A model generated the notes under the pieces. The model ran no database searches. It worked only from the letters and a program-made list of their open reading frames with translations, and was not told the origin of the DNA. Source: Lachnospiraceae bacterium (GTDB lineage Bacteria; Bacillota; Clostridia; Lachnospirales; Lachnospiraceae). Taken from it: DNA of 17,841 nucleotides. The stretch spans positions 1 through 17,841 of the forward strand of contig JAFUXY010000530.1 in the NCBI GenBank assembly GCA_017477005.1, in the 5' to 3' direction. This document shows, one piece after another, positions 5,502-14,100 of this stretch. Made by a program: the position numbers and the translations under genes. Position 1 is the stretch's first letter, and each line of letters opens with the position of its first letter.

Positions 5502-7487
5502 ATGTTTCAAAAGATGAGAAAGGGATTGGCGATTGGATTGGCGGCATCGATGTTGATAGGGAGCGTGTTTTGGGTCACAGCTCCAAGGGCTGTATATGCG
5601 GCTGAATGGATGGATGTGGAGGGAGAAGCGGAAGGTTCTGAGCAAACATATGTTAGTAGTGAGATTGAAGACACAACAGATGTTGATATTTCCAAATTTG
5701 AGGAAAGTATTCCAGACGAGGGTATGGAGGATTCAGAAGAGGAGGATTGGAAAGAGGATTTTGCGTCACAGTATACAGGTGAATCTGAGGATGTGGGGGA
5801 AGATTCATACGGAGTCATAGAACCAAATTCGCAAGAGGAGAACTTGGCCGTTGAGGGTGGAGAAGACGAAACGATATATGGCTTGGATGAGAGTGAAGAA
5901 ACAGAGGATGAGGCAAAGCCTGAGTTGGATTTTGAAGAATCACCTAGAAATGAAAAGGAGGATTTACAAGAACAGACGAGGGATGAGGATTGGAGTGAAA
6001 GGAATGATTTTGAGTATAATGAATTAAAGGCGAAAAGCGAAGAAGAGATTTCAGATGTGGTGGATGGCGTTGTTGAAGAAAGTTTAGAGGAAGATACAGA
6101 GAGCGCGCAGGCAGACAGGCTTGGATACAGTGGGTTTAATACGCAAGGAACCGCTATGAATATTTCTCTCAATAAGGAATATACGGATTTTCTGGATGCT
6201 AGTAGTGATAATGTTTACATTGAAAACTATTATAAATTTAAGATAAAGAATCCGGGATATATACGTTTATCTTACAAGCATTACAGCTACGATGACGACG
6301 GGGATGCTTTGTGGTGGTACTATATTTATAAAGAGGGGAATGAGAATATTTTTGACGCAGGAATTTGGGAAGATATTACCTCAGACACGGTGCTGATTTC
6401 AGGAGTTTCCCCGGGGACATATTATCTAAGGGTTACAACAGGGTGGGCGAAGAAAGGGTATACTGCTGCTTATTACGGAATTTATGGGAGTTATAATGAT
6501 TATAGTAGAGGGGTGACTGATGCAAACTATTCGTTCAAAATAAACTACTCTGCATCTTCGGTATGGGAGAGAGAGATGAACAATAGCATTGCAACTGCAA
6601 ATAAAGTGGCAATAGATAAGAAGTATCACGGAAATAGTGGTTCTTCTGATGGATATATAGACAATGACTACTACAGTTTGACGTTGGATAGTGAAAAGAA
6701 ATTAAATTTTAATTTCAAGCATAGTCGCATTGACGATGGCCATGAGGATTTCACTCATGCCTTTGAAGTGTACAAGGGTGGTGTGGATCAATGCATAACA
6801 AGGGAAGTGGTTTCCGAAAAAGTTGAGTCGAAGACAGTAAAATTGGGTACACTGGCTAAGGGAACCTACTACATCTGTATTCATAGATATAGAGATGACT
6901 ATTTAGACAAGAGTGAGTATTCATTCAGTGTAGACAGAGTCAAACTCAACCAGTCGCTCAGCTTCAAGTCCCCATCCTCCTTGGTTCAGGGGAAAAGCAG
7001 CACCTTAACAATCAATGGAGCGAAGGGGGCTTTATCCTATAAATCGTCCAATCCAGGGATAATTTCGGTATCGAAGATAGGGAAAAATAAGTGCAAGGTG
7101 TCTGCCAAATCTCCAGGCACTGCTAAAATCACTATTACGGCGGCTGCTACGAATGACTATTATGCGAAAACAAGCACAGTTTCCATAAAGATTTATCCTG
7201 CAGGAACAGCGATTACCTCATGCAAGAATATAAAAGGCAAAAAATTACAGATAAAATGGAAGCGGAATAGCAAAGTTTCAGGCTACCAAGTGCAATACTC
7301 CCGTTCGAAAGCATTTAAGACCTCGAATAAATCCAAATTGTTGAGTGGGAATTATTCCACAACATTTACCGCAGAGAAGCTTTCGAAAAAGACCTATTAT
7401 GTGAGGGTTCGTACTTATAAATTGGTCGGCAGCAAGAGGTATTATTCCGCATGGTCACAGGTCAAAACTGTGAAAATCAAAAAATAA
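5502..7487 (+). CDS. Exported acidic-leader protein with PPC-like, Ig-like and fn3 domains
   Basis: A 661-residue secreted protein and the first gene after the invertible promoter. The start at 5502 is chosen because GGAAGGAGGG (5487-5496) precedes it and a signal peptide follows at once: basic MFQKMRKG, a hydrophobic core, and a VYA-A cleavage site near residue 33. The upstream in-frame codon at 5334 lies inside the invertible segment. Residues about 38-205 are extremely Glu/Asp-rich and low in complexity. Next come two PPC-like beta domains (about 216-350 and 355-478, with GTYYLRV and GTYYICI strands), a BIG2-like domain (483-563) and an fn3 domain (568-661, with GYQVQYSRSK) that is rich in lysine. 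There is no LPXTG motif. Binding to wall polymers through the basic end is inference. Confidence 0.88.
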   Translation: MFQKMRKGLAIGLAASMLIGSVFWVTAPRAVYAAEWMDVEGEAEGSEQTYVSSEIEDTTDVDISKFEESIPDEGMEDSEEEDWKEDFASQYTGESEDVGEDSYGVIEPNSQEENLAVEGGEDETIYGLDESEETEDEAKPELDFEESPRNEKEDLQEQTRDEDWSERNDFEYNELKAKSEEEISDVVDGVVEESLEEDTESAQADRLGYSGFNTQGTAMNISLNKEYTDFLDASSDNVYIENYYKFKIKNPGYIRLSYKHYSYDDDGDALWWYYIYKEGNENIFDAGIWEDITSDTVLISGVSPGTYYLRVTTGWAKKGYTAAYYGIYGSYNDYSRGVTDANYSFKINYSASSVWEREMNNSIATANKVAIDKKYHGNSGSSDGYIDNDYYSLTLDSEKKLNFNFKHSRIDDGHEDFTHAFEVYKGGVDQCITREVVSEKVESKTVKLGTLAKGTYYICIHRYRDDYLDKSEYSFSVDRVKLNQSLSFKSPSSLVQGKSSTLTINGAKGALSYKSSNPGIISVSKIGKNKCKVSAKSPGTAKITITAAATNDYYAKTSTVSIKIYPAGTAITSCKNIKGKKLQIKWKRNSKVSGYQVQYSRSKAFKTSNKSKLLSGNYSTTFTAEKLSKKTYYVRVRTYKLVGSKRYYSAWSQVKTVKIKK

Positions 7488-7510
7488 TATAATGGTAGAG
7501 GGGAACAAAA

Positions 7511-8494
7511 ATGATAAAGAGATTGATTATTATATCCATTTGTATAAGTTTGATATGTGGATTATGGGGATATGATATAAATGCAAAAGCTAATAAAGTG
7601 CAAGCACTGGAGGCATATGCGGGCTTTATGGGGGAGCCGCATAAATTATGGAATGATAGCAGGTACACAACGGATGAAGGAGTCGAGTTTAAGACAATTG
7701 ACGTAAATAAAGACGGCACCCCAGAACTATTGATCTATGACAAAGGAAGTTATGTGGCGTTAGGATATTGGGGACTGTATGCTTATGTACAAGGAAAAGT
7801 CAAATTGATACAAGACTTCGTGGAATCGGTGGATTTTTATCCGAACAAAAGGGGAGTTATCTTTATCGATGAGAATCATGGAGGAGGTCATCGGGAGGAG
7901 TGTTGGACCTTTGACGGGGAGAATTCAACCTTACAAGTCAAACTTGTTGCCGGTTTTGATTCCAATTATCAGGTTGATTACAGTACAGCGGAATGTATAG
8001 ATGGAAATGGAAATAAAATAACGATGGACGAATTCTATTCTGTTAAGAACAACCTTGTTGGAAAGAGCAAAATGGTAAGAGGATATGACGACAAATTACT
8101 AAAGAATACGAAATCCAATAGGAAAAAGTTTCTGTCGGAGGCAGTAAATAATAGTAAATCCAAAGGGGAATACTGGCTATATGGAATCGGTCCCGGAGGA
8201 TCAGGAGGGACATCGGACGATGCGGTTGTGGATTATTCTCACGGTAAGTTGACAATATCCGGTCTTTGGGGGAAAGGAAAGACGAAAGAGCAGGCACAAG
8301 ACGCACATCGTGCCTGGGTGGATGAGACTTTTCCAGTAGCAGATGATTGCAAATACGTGACAGTCGATGACGAGGTGGTCACTAGAAAATTAAATCAGAG
8401 TTTGGTGGATCAGAAAGGGATATATTTCTGTGCGTTTGGTGTAAATATCCATGTTAAAAATGGAAAAATTACTCAGATAATAGAAACAAACTGA
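7511..8494 (+). CDS. Exported protein with calcium-loop-like motif, unknown function
   Basis: A 327-residue protein that follows the previous gene by 23 bases with its own AGAGGGG site. The N-terminus is a signal peptide (MIKRLIIIS, hydrophobic to about residue 19, possible cleavage after AKA at about 27). Residues 64-72 read DVNKDGTPE, a calcium-binding-type loop seen in EF-hand, dockerin and many Lachnospiraceae secreted proteins, followed by ELLIYDKGSYVALGYWG. A glycine-rich GIGPGGSGGTSDD stretch separates the N-terminal part from a C-terminal domain (about 235-327). I do not recognise a family for the whole protein. Its place in a run of exported proteins suggests an extracytoplasmic role. 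Confidence 0.82.
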   Translation: MIKRLIIISICISLICGLWGYDINAKANKVQALEAYAGFMGEPHKLWNDSRYTTDEGVEFKTIDVNKDGTPELLIYDKGSYVALGYWGLYAYVQGKVKLIQDFVESVDFYPNKRGVIFIDENHGGGHREECWTFDGENSTLQVKLVAGFDSNYQVDYSTAECIDGNGNKITMDEFYSVKNNLVGKSKMVRGYDDKLLKNTKSNRKKFLSEAVNNSKSKGEYWLYGIGPGGSGGTSDDAVVDYSHGKLTISGLWGKGKTKEQAQDAHRAWVDETFPVADDCKYVTVDDEVVTRKLNQSLVDQKGIYFCAFGVNIHVKNGKITQIIETN

Positions 8495-8519
8495 GAGGTA
8501 GGAAGGAGAATGAAAGATT

Positions 8520-9095
8520 ATGAAGCTTAGAATTCAAACAGGTGCGATGATCCGATGGTTGACAGCCTTAATAATCATTACTTTGAGTTCAGTATTTTTC
8601 GTACCCTTAAACGCAGAGGCAGCGAGAACGATCAACCTCAGAGACAAATATGCCGCGGACACGGGAAAGACATTTGTAGAAATAAAGGCAAAATATGGAT
8701 GGACTGCCGAAATGGGACAGAACAATGCCGGGCATGGAGCGTTAGTAGATTTTACAGTACCAGGAACAGGTGTTTGTTATTATTTTTTCGGGAACACGGA
8801 TACTTGGAAGGTAGAGGAAACTTCTAACCTTTCGACAATCGAAGGAACTGTCGAGGAATTATTTAAAGGCGTAAAGAAGGACTATTCTCTTGCGTGGTTT
8901 GTCAACAAGCTTTCAAAACAAGGGGCGGCAGAGTATGATATCATAGGCGACACAGGATCGCCGTACCTTCCGGAAGGAAGTTTTGCATCGATCAATTATA
9001 CCACGAAAAGTGGGAAGGTGATTAATATCAATATAAAGCTACAAAGCGACTCAGACCTAACAATATATAGGAATGCGTATGTACAAATACGCTGA
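8520..9095 (+). CDS. Small exported protein, unknown function
   Basis: A 191-residue protein with a clear signal peptide: MKLRIQTGAMIRW, a hydrophobic stretch to about residue 29, and an AEA-A cleavage site after residue 34. The mature part (about 157 residues) is mixed polar with aromatic strands such as GVCYYFFG and ends in a beta-rich ININIKLQ region; it has two internal lysine-rich helical candidates. AAGGAG (8503-8508) is 11 bases from the ATG, slightly long. No domain is recognised. It lies 25 bases after the previous gene with no terminator between. Confidence 0.78.
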   Translation: MKLRIQTGAMIRWLTALIIITLSSVFFVPLNAEAARTINLRDKYAADTGKTFVEIKAKYGWTAEMGQNNAGHGALVDFTVPGTGVCYYFFGNTDTWKVEETSNLSTIEGTVEELFKGVKKDYSLAWFVNKLSKQGAAEYDIIGDTGSPYLPEGSFASINYTTKSGKVININIKLQSDSDLTIYRNAYVQIR

Positions 9096-9156
9096 CGTGA
9101 CAGAATTTTGATATCTTTTGGAATACCAACAATAGTTCATTTGGGGAGGATAAGTA

Positions 9157-9579
9157 TTGAGGAAAAAATGGTTATCTTTTATATTTTGTATTACTATTTC
9201 TATAATTATCAGTTTTTCACATAGCCAGGTGGTGGAAGCGTCAAGAAATGGATGGTATTATAGCTATGAGGCAAATCTAGTGCCGACTCTGTCTGGATAC
9301 TCTTATGATAGCATCTTCATTGAAGGAAACACGCTATGTGTCAATGGTTCTCTTAGAAAAGCTTCATCGAAAGGCGAATTATTCGGAGAAAATTCAAAAA
9401 TATCAAAGAGGAAAGATTGGAGATTTAAATTTTCTGATAAAGTAAAATATTATAACAGTCTTGGCGAGGAGGAGCCATATCCTGTCTCAAAGGAAGATTT
9501 TTCCAAGATGGGATATGTGGACATTCTATTTCATGTAAAAGGTGGGGAAATCGTGTATATTAAGGGGGCACTTCACTAG
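9157..9579 (+). CDS. Small exported protein, TTG start, unknown function
   Basis: A 140-residue protein read from TTG at 9157, six bases after GGGGAGGA (9143-9150); no in-frame ATG offers a better start. The N-terminus RKKWLSFIFCITISIII is a typical signal peptide with likely cleavage after VEA (residue 28). The mature part is about 112 residues, rich in Tyr, Ser, Gly and Lys, and ends GGEIVYIKGALH. A possible weak internal promoter (TTGATA 9108-9113, 17 bp, AATAGT 9131-9136) precedes it. No family is recognised. Confidence 0.72.
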   Translation: MRKKWLSFIFCITISIIISFSHSQVVEASRNGWYYSYEANLVPTLSGYSYDSIFIEGNTLCVNGSLRKASSKGELFGENSKISKRKDWRFKFSDKVKYYNSLGEEEPYPVSKEDFSKMGYVDILFHVKGGEIVYIKGALH

Positions 9580-9615
9580 AATGACAGAGAAGCGTGACCT
9601 ATGAAGGGAGGGGCA

Positions 9616-10356
9616 ATGGAGATTCACAAAATACAAATAAAAAAGATAGTGTGTTTAGTTGCTATTTCAATCATACTTACACACATATATGCCTTACATT
9701 TCGATGCTGAAATAGAAGTAAAGGCGGCAGGAAAATCTTTGCCGGTTGCATTATCTTTAGAACAGCAGTATGAGGCAAATATATTTATGAGCAATTTTGC
9801 TGAATTAATTATTAGGAAGTTTAATGTGGACAAAGCAGGCGTAGGAGAGATGGTGAATTTCGCGGTTTTGCATGCTATTGTGAATAGAAAGAGCATGATT
9901 TTGTTTGATGGGACCATGGAGCGAATGTCATTGCAGGATGTAAACATTATTTTGTTGCGGTTTTTTGGGAAATCATTGTCCGACCAGCAGATTGTGGAGT
10001 ATCAGGCGTCCGGTGGCAAGGAATATTTTTTTGAGCATGGATATTATTCAAACGGGTATTTTTATTGGCCAGTAGGAAATGGTGAATCCTATGTCGGGGT
10101 ATGTATTGTGGATAGGGTAGAAAGCTACAAGGATGGTTCCCAGAGACTGTGGTACACCTTGTATGACTATGACGTAGACGAATATTGGAAGAATGACTGG
10201 AGAGTTCCAGATGCGATTTACAGGATGACTCCTTCGGAAGCTGCATCAAACCAGTATCTGAGCAGGTCGGGAAGCGGTTTTGCGGATGTGGTTCCCTATT
10301 CATATAACGGGAGAAGCTCGTACCAATTGAAGAGGATGAAGACGAACAAGAAGTAA
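9616..10356 (+). CDS. Exported or membrane-anchored protein, unknown function
   Basis: A 246-residue protein. The ATG at 9616 is preferred over the in-frame ATG at 9601 because GGGAGGGG (about 9606-9613) lies between them and would serve only the second. A hydrophobic segment (about 11-28) follows a basic IQIKK, and VKA-A near residue 37 could be a signal peptidase site, so it is either secreted or N-terminally anchored. The mature part contains a mostly helical region (about 45-135) and then a Tyr/Trp/Gly-rich region (GYYSNGYFYWPVGNGESYVG) of likely beta structure. The C-terminus is basic. No family is recognised. Spacing to its neighbours is 36 and 54 bases. Confidence 0.75.
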   Translation: MEIHKIQIKKIVCLVAISIILTHIYALHFDAEIEVKAAGKSLPVALSLEQQYEANIFMSNFAELIIRKFNVDKAGVGEMVNFAVLHAIVNRKSMILFDGTMERMSLQDVNIILLRFFGKSLSDQQIVEYQASGGKEYFFEHGYYSNGYFYWPVGNGESYVGVCIVDRVESYKDGSQRLWYTLYDYDVDEYWKNDWRVPDAIYRMTPSEAASNQYLSRSGSGFADVVPYSYNGRSSYQLKRMKTNKK

Positions 10357-10410
10357 TGTAAAATTTCATTCAAGTTATGGCGGCGTATAAGAGTTGAGAG
10401 GTTTATATGA

Positions 10411-11067
10411 ATGAGTAGGTTTAGGATAGTTTCATTATTGGCGGCCTCAAGCCTGATGGCGTTTACAGGTTGCTCAACGACCGGATCCGGCGAGCCACAG
10501 ACGGAGGTTCAGGTAGTTAATAATCTTGGCAGTGCCGATGGAAATGTTTATTCTGAGTCTGATGAATCTAGAATCGCAGATGTGTTGGAAGATGCTGGTG
10601 CTTTGGCAGATAGCGGAGACTATGAGGCGGCACTTATACTGATTAAGAAAGGCCTAAAAGAGTTCCCGAATTCAAAAGCCTTAGAAAATATGCGGAAGAA
10701 ATATAGAAAACAAATCCGAGCAAGCACTGAAGTAACGGAATCTGAGAATGTTTCTGATATGGATGCGAAGCCCGCATCTTCTGTGCCTGCTTCTGTAGAT
10801 GTTCACCAACCTTTCTACGGAATATGGGTCATTGGCACGAAGGATTATACAGAAGCCAACAATAAAGCACAGGAGGTCAGAAATAACGGGTTCGATGGTC
10901 AAGTGTATGTCACAACAGATTGGAGCAATCTGAATAGTGAAAGGTGGTTTGTAGTGACCGCTGGATCGTATCCAAATGAAGAATCCGCGAAAGAAAAGTT
11001 GCCAAATGTACAGGCCTTATACAAGGACGCATATGTGAAATACTCTGGATCTTGGAAAGGGTATTGA
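10411..11067 (+). CDS. Lipoprotein with TPR-like helices and a SPOR-like C-terminal domain
   Basis: A 218-residue predicted lipoprotein. A lipobox AFTG-C with Cys21 follows MSRFRIVSLLAASS, so the protein should be lipid-anchored to the outer face of the membrane. Residues about 55-102 (ALADSGDYEAALILIKKGL) look like one or two TPR-type helical hairpins. After a Ser/Pro-rich spacer comes a domain (about 132-212) with the paired-repeat pattern of SPOR domains: FYGIWVIGTKDYTEA early and RWFVVTAGSYPNEESA late. SPOR domains bind glycan-denuded peptidoglycan. It could therefore tie other products of this operon to the cell wall. The SPOR call rests on pattern only. GAGAGG (10396-10401) is the ribosome site. 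Confidence 0.8.
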   Translation: MSRFRIVSLLAASSLMAFTGCSTTGSGEPQTEVQVVNNLGSADGNVYSESDESRIADVLEDAGALADSGDYEAALILIKKGLKEFPNSKALENMRKKYRKQIRASTEVTESENVSDMDAKPASSVPASVDVHQPFYGIWVIGTKDYTEANNKAQEVRNNGFDGQVYVTTDWSNLNSERWFVVTAGSYPNEESAKEKLPNVQALYKDAYVKYSGSWKGY

Positions 11068-11148
11068 AAAGGAAAAGCCAGTAATATGATCTGAGCCTTT
11101 GGGTGTTGATTTCGATATAAAAAAATGGATTTGGAAGGAGGGAATGCG

Positions 11149-14100
11149 ATGCTAAAAAACGTGAGAAAAGGGTTGGCATTGGGAATGGCTGCTTCCATGC
11201 TCATGGGGAGCGTGTATGGGGCTGCAGGTCTGAGGGTGATGAATGCGGCAGAAATTAAAGAAGGTGAAGTAGGATTGGATGATTCTATAGATATAGAAGT
11301 GAACGATTCCGAGGAAATCAGCGCTCAGGTTGAAGATACAGAGTCCGAGGAGATGGAATCCTCTGAGCAGGAAGAAAACGCAGAGTTAGATAATGAGATT
11401 AGGGATACGGATGGAGCGGAGGAGTTATTGGAGTCTAAATCTGTAGAGGAATCGGAAGCATTCCTGGCCGATGAGGAAATAGAGATCGAAACGGTTACAG
11501 AGATATCGGAAACATTGGGAGCAGAAATTGTAGCTTCAGGAGAATGCGGGGCTGACGGCGATAATGTTACTTGGATGCTGGACTCCAAAGGAACTTTGAC
11601 AATTAGTGGGACTGGAGATATGAATAATTACGATCTCTTGTGGGATAATGATTATCCGCCATATTATGACTATAAAAATGATATCGAACATGTAGAGATT
11701 AAAGATGGAGTGGTGAGCATCGGACACTTCGCTTTTATCCACTGCCTAAACTTAAAGAGCATATCCATTCCCGTTGGCGTAACAAGCATCGGGAATGACG
11801 CTTTTGAGAGTTGTGAGAGCATGGAGAGCCTATTTATTCCCAATAGCGTAACAAGTATTGGAGAGTGGGCTTTTGCTGCTTGTTACAGTTTGAAAAGCAT
11901 ATCTATCCCCAACAGTGTGACGAGCATTAAAGACGGTGCCTTTTGCTATTGCAAGGGGGTGGAAAGCGTATCCATTTCTAGCAACGTGGAAAGTATTGGT
12001 AAGTGGGTTTTCTATGATTGTGAGAGCTTAGAAAGCGTATCCATTCCTGAAGGGGTGAGAAACATTGAGGGTTATTCTTTTTACGATTGCAGTAGTCTGA
12101 AAAGCATATTTATTCCAGAAAGCACAATGGTGATTGGGGAGCAAGCTTTTATAAATTGCGCATCTTTGTCAGATGTTTATTACTCTGGGTCCGAAGAACA
12201 ATGGGAGAGAATTACTAAAGAGAAAGGGAATGAATGTCTGGAAAACGCAACCATCCACTACAACAGTAGGGGCAGTATTGGAGAAGATAGGGCATTGAAC
12301 AACTGTCTGATCATTTTATCTCCTACGTCTTTTAGTTATGATGGTACGGAGAAAAAACCAACAATCACTGTGAAAAGATTGGAGAATGGCAGTTTGAAAA
12401 ATGACTATCTTCTCGAAGAGGGGAAGCACTACACGGTTTCATACGAAAACAATGTTGATGCTGGTAGGGCTAAGGTGATTTTGCAAGGGATCGGCGATTA
12501 CACAGGAAAAATCATAAAATATTTCGATATCGTTAGCGAAAAGTCGGATAACACAAGTCAGGCATCTGATTTCAAAATCGGCTCATCCCAATCCGGAGAA
12601 TCAAAAGATCCTGAGTTACTTCGGTTCTTTCCTGGGGATTGGAAGCTATCTGTCGCTAATTATCCTGTTAAGCTAAAAAAAACAACGGAGACGGACGGCA
12701 GCTATAAAGTAAAATTATCCATTGGAATCGGGAGAGAAGATATTTTAGACGATGAAACGGAATGGGACAAATTAAAAAAATGCATCGATGATGCCGAAAA
12801 AAGTGAAAAAACCTATGCGAATTTAGCTAGGCTTATAGACGCTAATGGCAAGTGGCGAGAGAATATAAAAACCAATCATTTTGATGTCATGCCGAAGCTT
12901 GGATGTATGGGTTATGGAGAGATAAAGTTGGACAAGGACGGAAATGTCTTGTCCCAAACCGTGAAAGTGGCTGCAACAGCCGATTGGAAAAAAGGAGCAA
13001 CTTGGGCGTTTGCGACTCCCATTGGACCGATGTACTTTGAGTGGAAGTTCGGGGCAAAAGCAAAGGGAAAAATTGGACCAAAGTATGACATAAAGAATGA
13101 CAAATGGGTAATCATGGACGGCAGTTTTTCTGTTGAACCATATGGTTCAATAGAAGGCGGGTACGGGTTTGCAAAAATAGCGACCATCGGTGCCAAAGGT
13201 GAAGCTAAAGTTCCCATTACCATTATTCCCCAAAGTAGTGGAAAAATAGAAGCATCTGCCAATGTGCATTTGTATGCGATGTTCCTGGTCGATGAAGAGT
13301 ACACACTTGCAAAGCTCACGGTACCGCTGTGGGGAGATAATTCAAATATGACAAATGTGTCCTATAGTGCAGATACTTTGTTTTCACCCGAGGAGTATCT
13401 GCTTGAACCGATCAGTGAAGACTATATCGACACCGCCTTTACCAAAGAGACTACTGAATGGGAAGGAGAAGTTGATGTCTTGACCTCTTCTAGAGAGAGC
13501 GGCGTAAACATTTTACAGGAGGGGATATTGCCGTCATCGTTACCCATGATGACTAGCATTGGGAGTAAAAAAGTACTTGTATGGCAGGCATTTGACAAAG
13601 ATGGAGACAAACTCAATGCATGCAAATTGATGTACTCTGTGTTTGAAAACGGACAGTGGTCGGAGCCTAAAATAGTAAATAATGATGGAACGTCTGATTT
13701 TTACGCAGATTTCAAAACTATAAATGGGAAAGCGGTTCTTGTATGGCAAAATATGGACACAAAACTGGGGAGTGAAGAGGATGTGAAGAGTGCGTTAATG
13801 GAAATGGGTTCTCATTCAAAAATATATGCCGCTATATTTAATCCAAATCACAACCAATTTGAAACCGTTATGAGCGTGAGTGGCGAAGAAACAGGCATGA
13901 TGCCGCAAGTCTTTGAAGATGGAACGAAAACAGTTATTACCTATGTGCAGAATTCGAATGATGATATGATGCAGGCTTCAGGAACAAATTCTATCTTGCG
14001 AAGAACATTAGAAGCTGGTGATCTGTCTGGGAAAACGACGCTCATTACCACGAAAGATATGGTGGAAAATTATGTATATCAAAATGGCGATGTGTACTAT

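Noticed and set aside
11125..11148. Earlier ATG for the giant surface protein
   Set aside because: The GGAAGGAGGG ribosome site lies after it; the ATG at 11149 places the signal peptide at the terminus.
11068..11148. Second invertible segment or terminator before the giant gene
   Set aside because: No inverted copy of the hix-like site and no stem with a T-run were found in this 81-bp gap.
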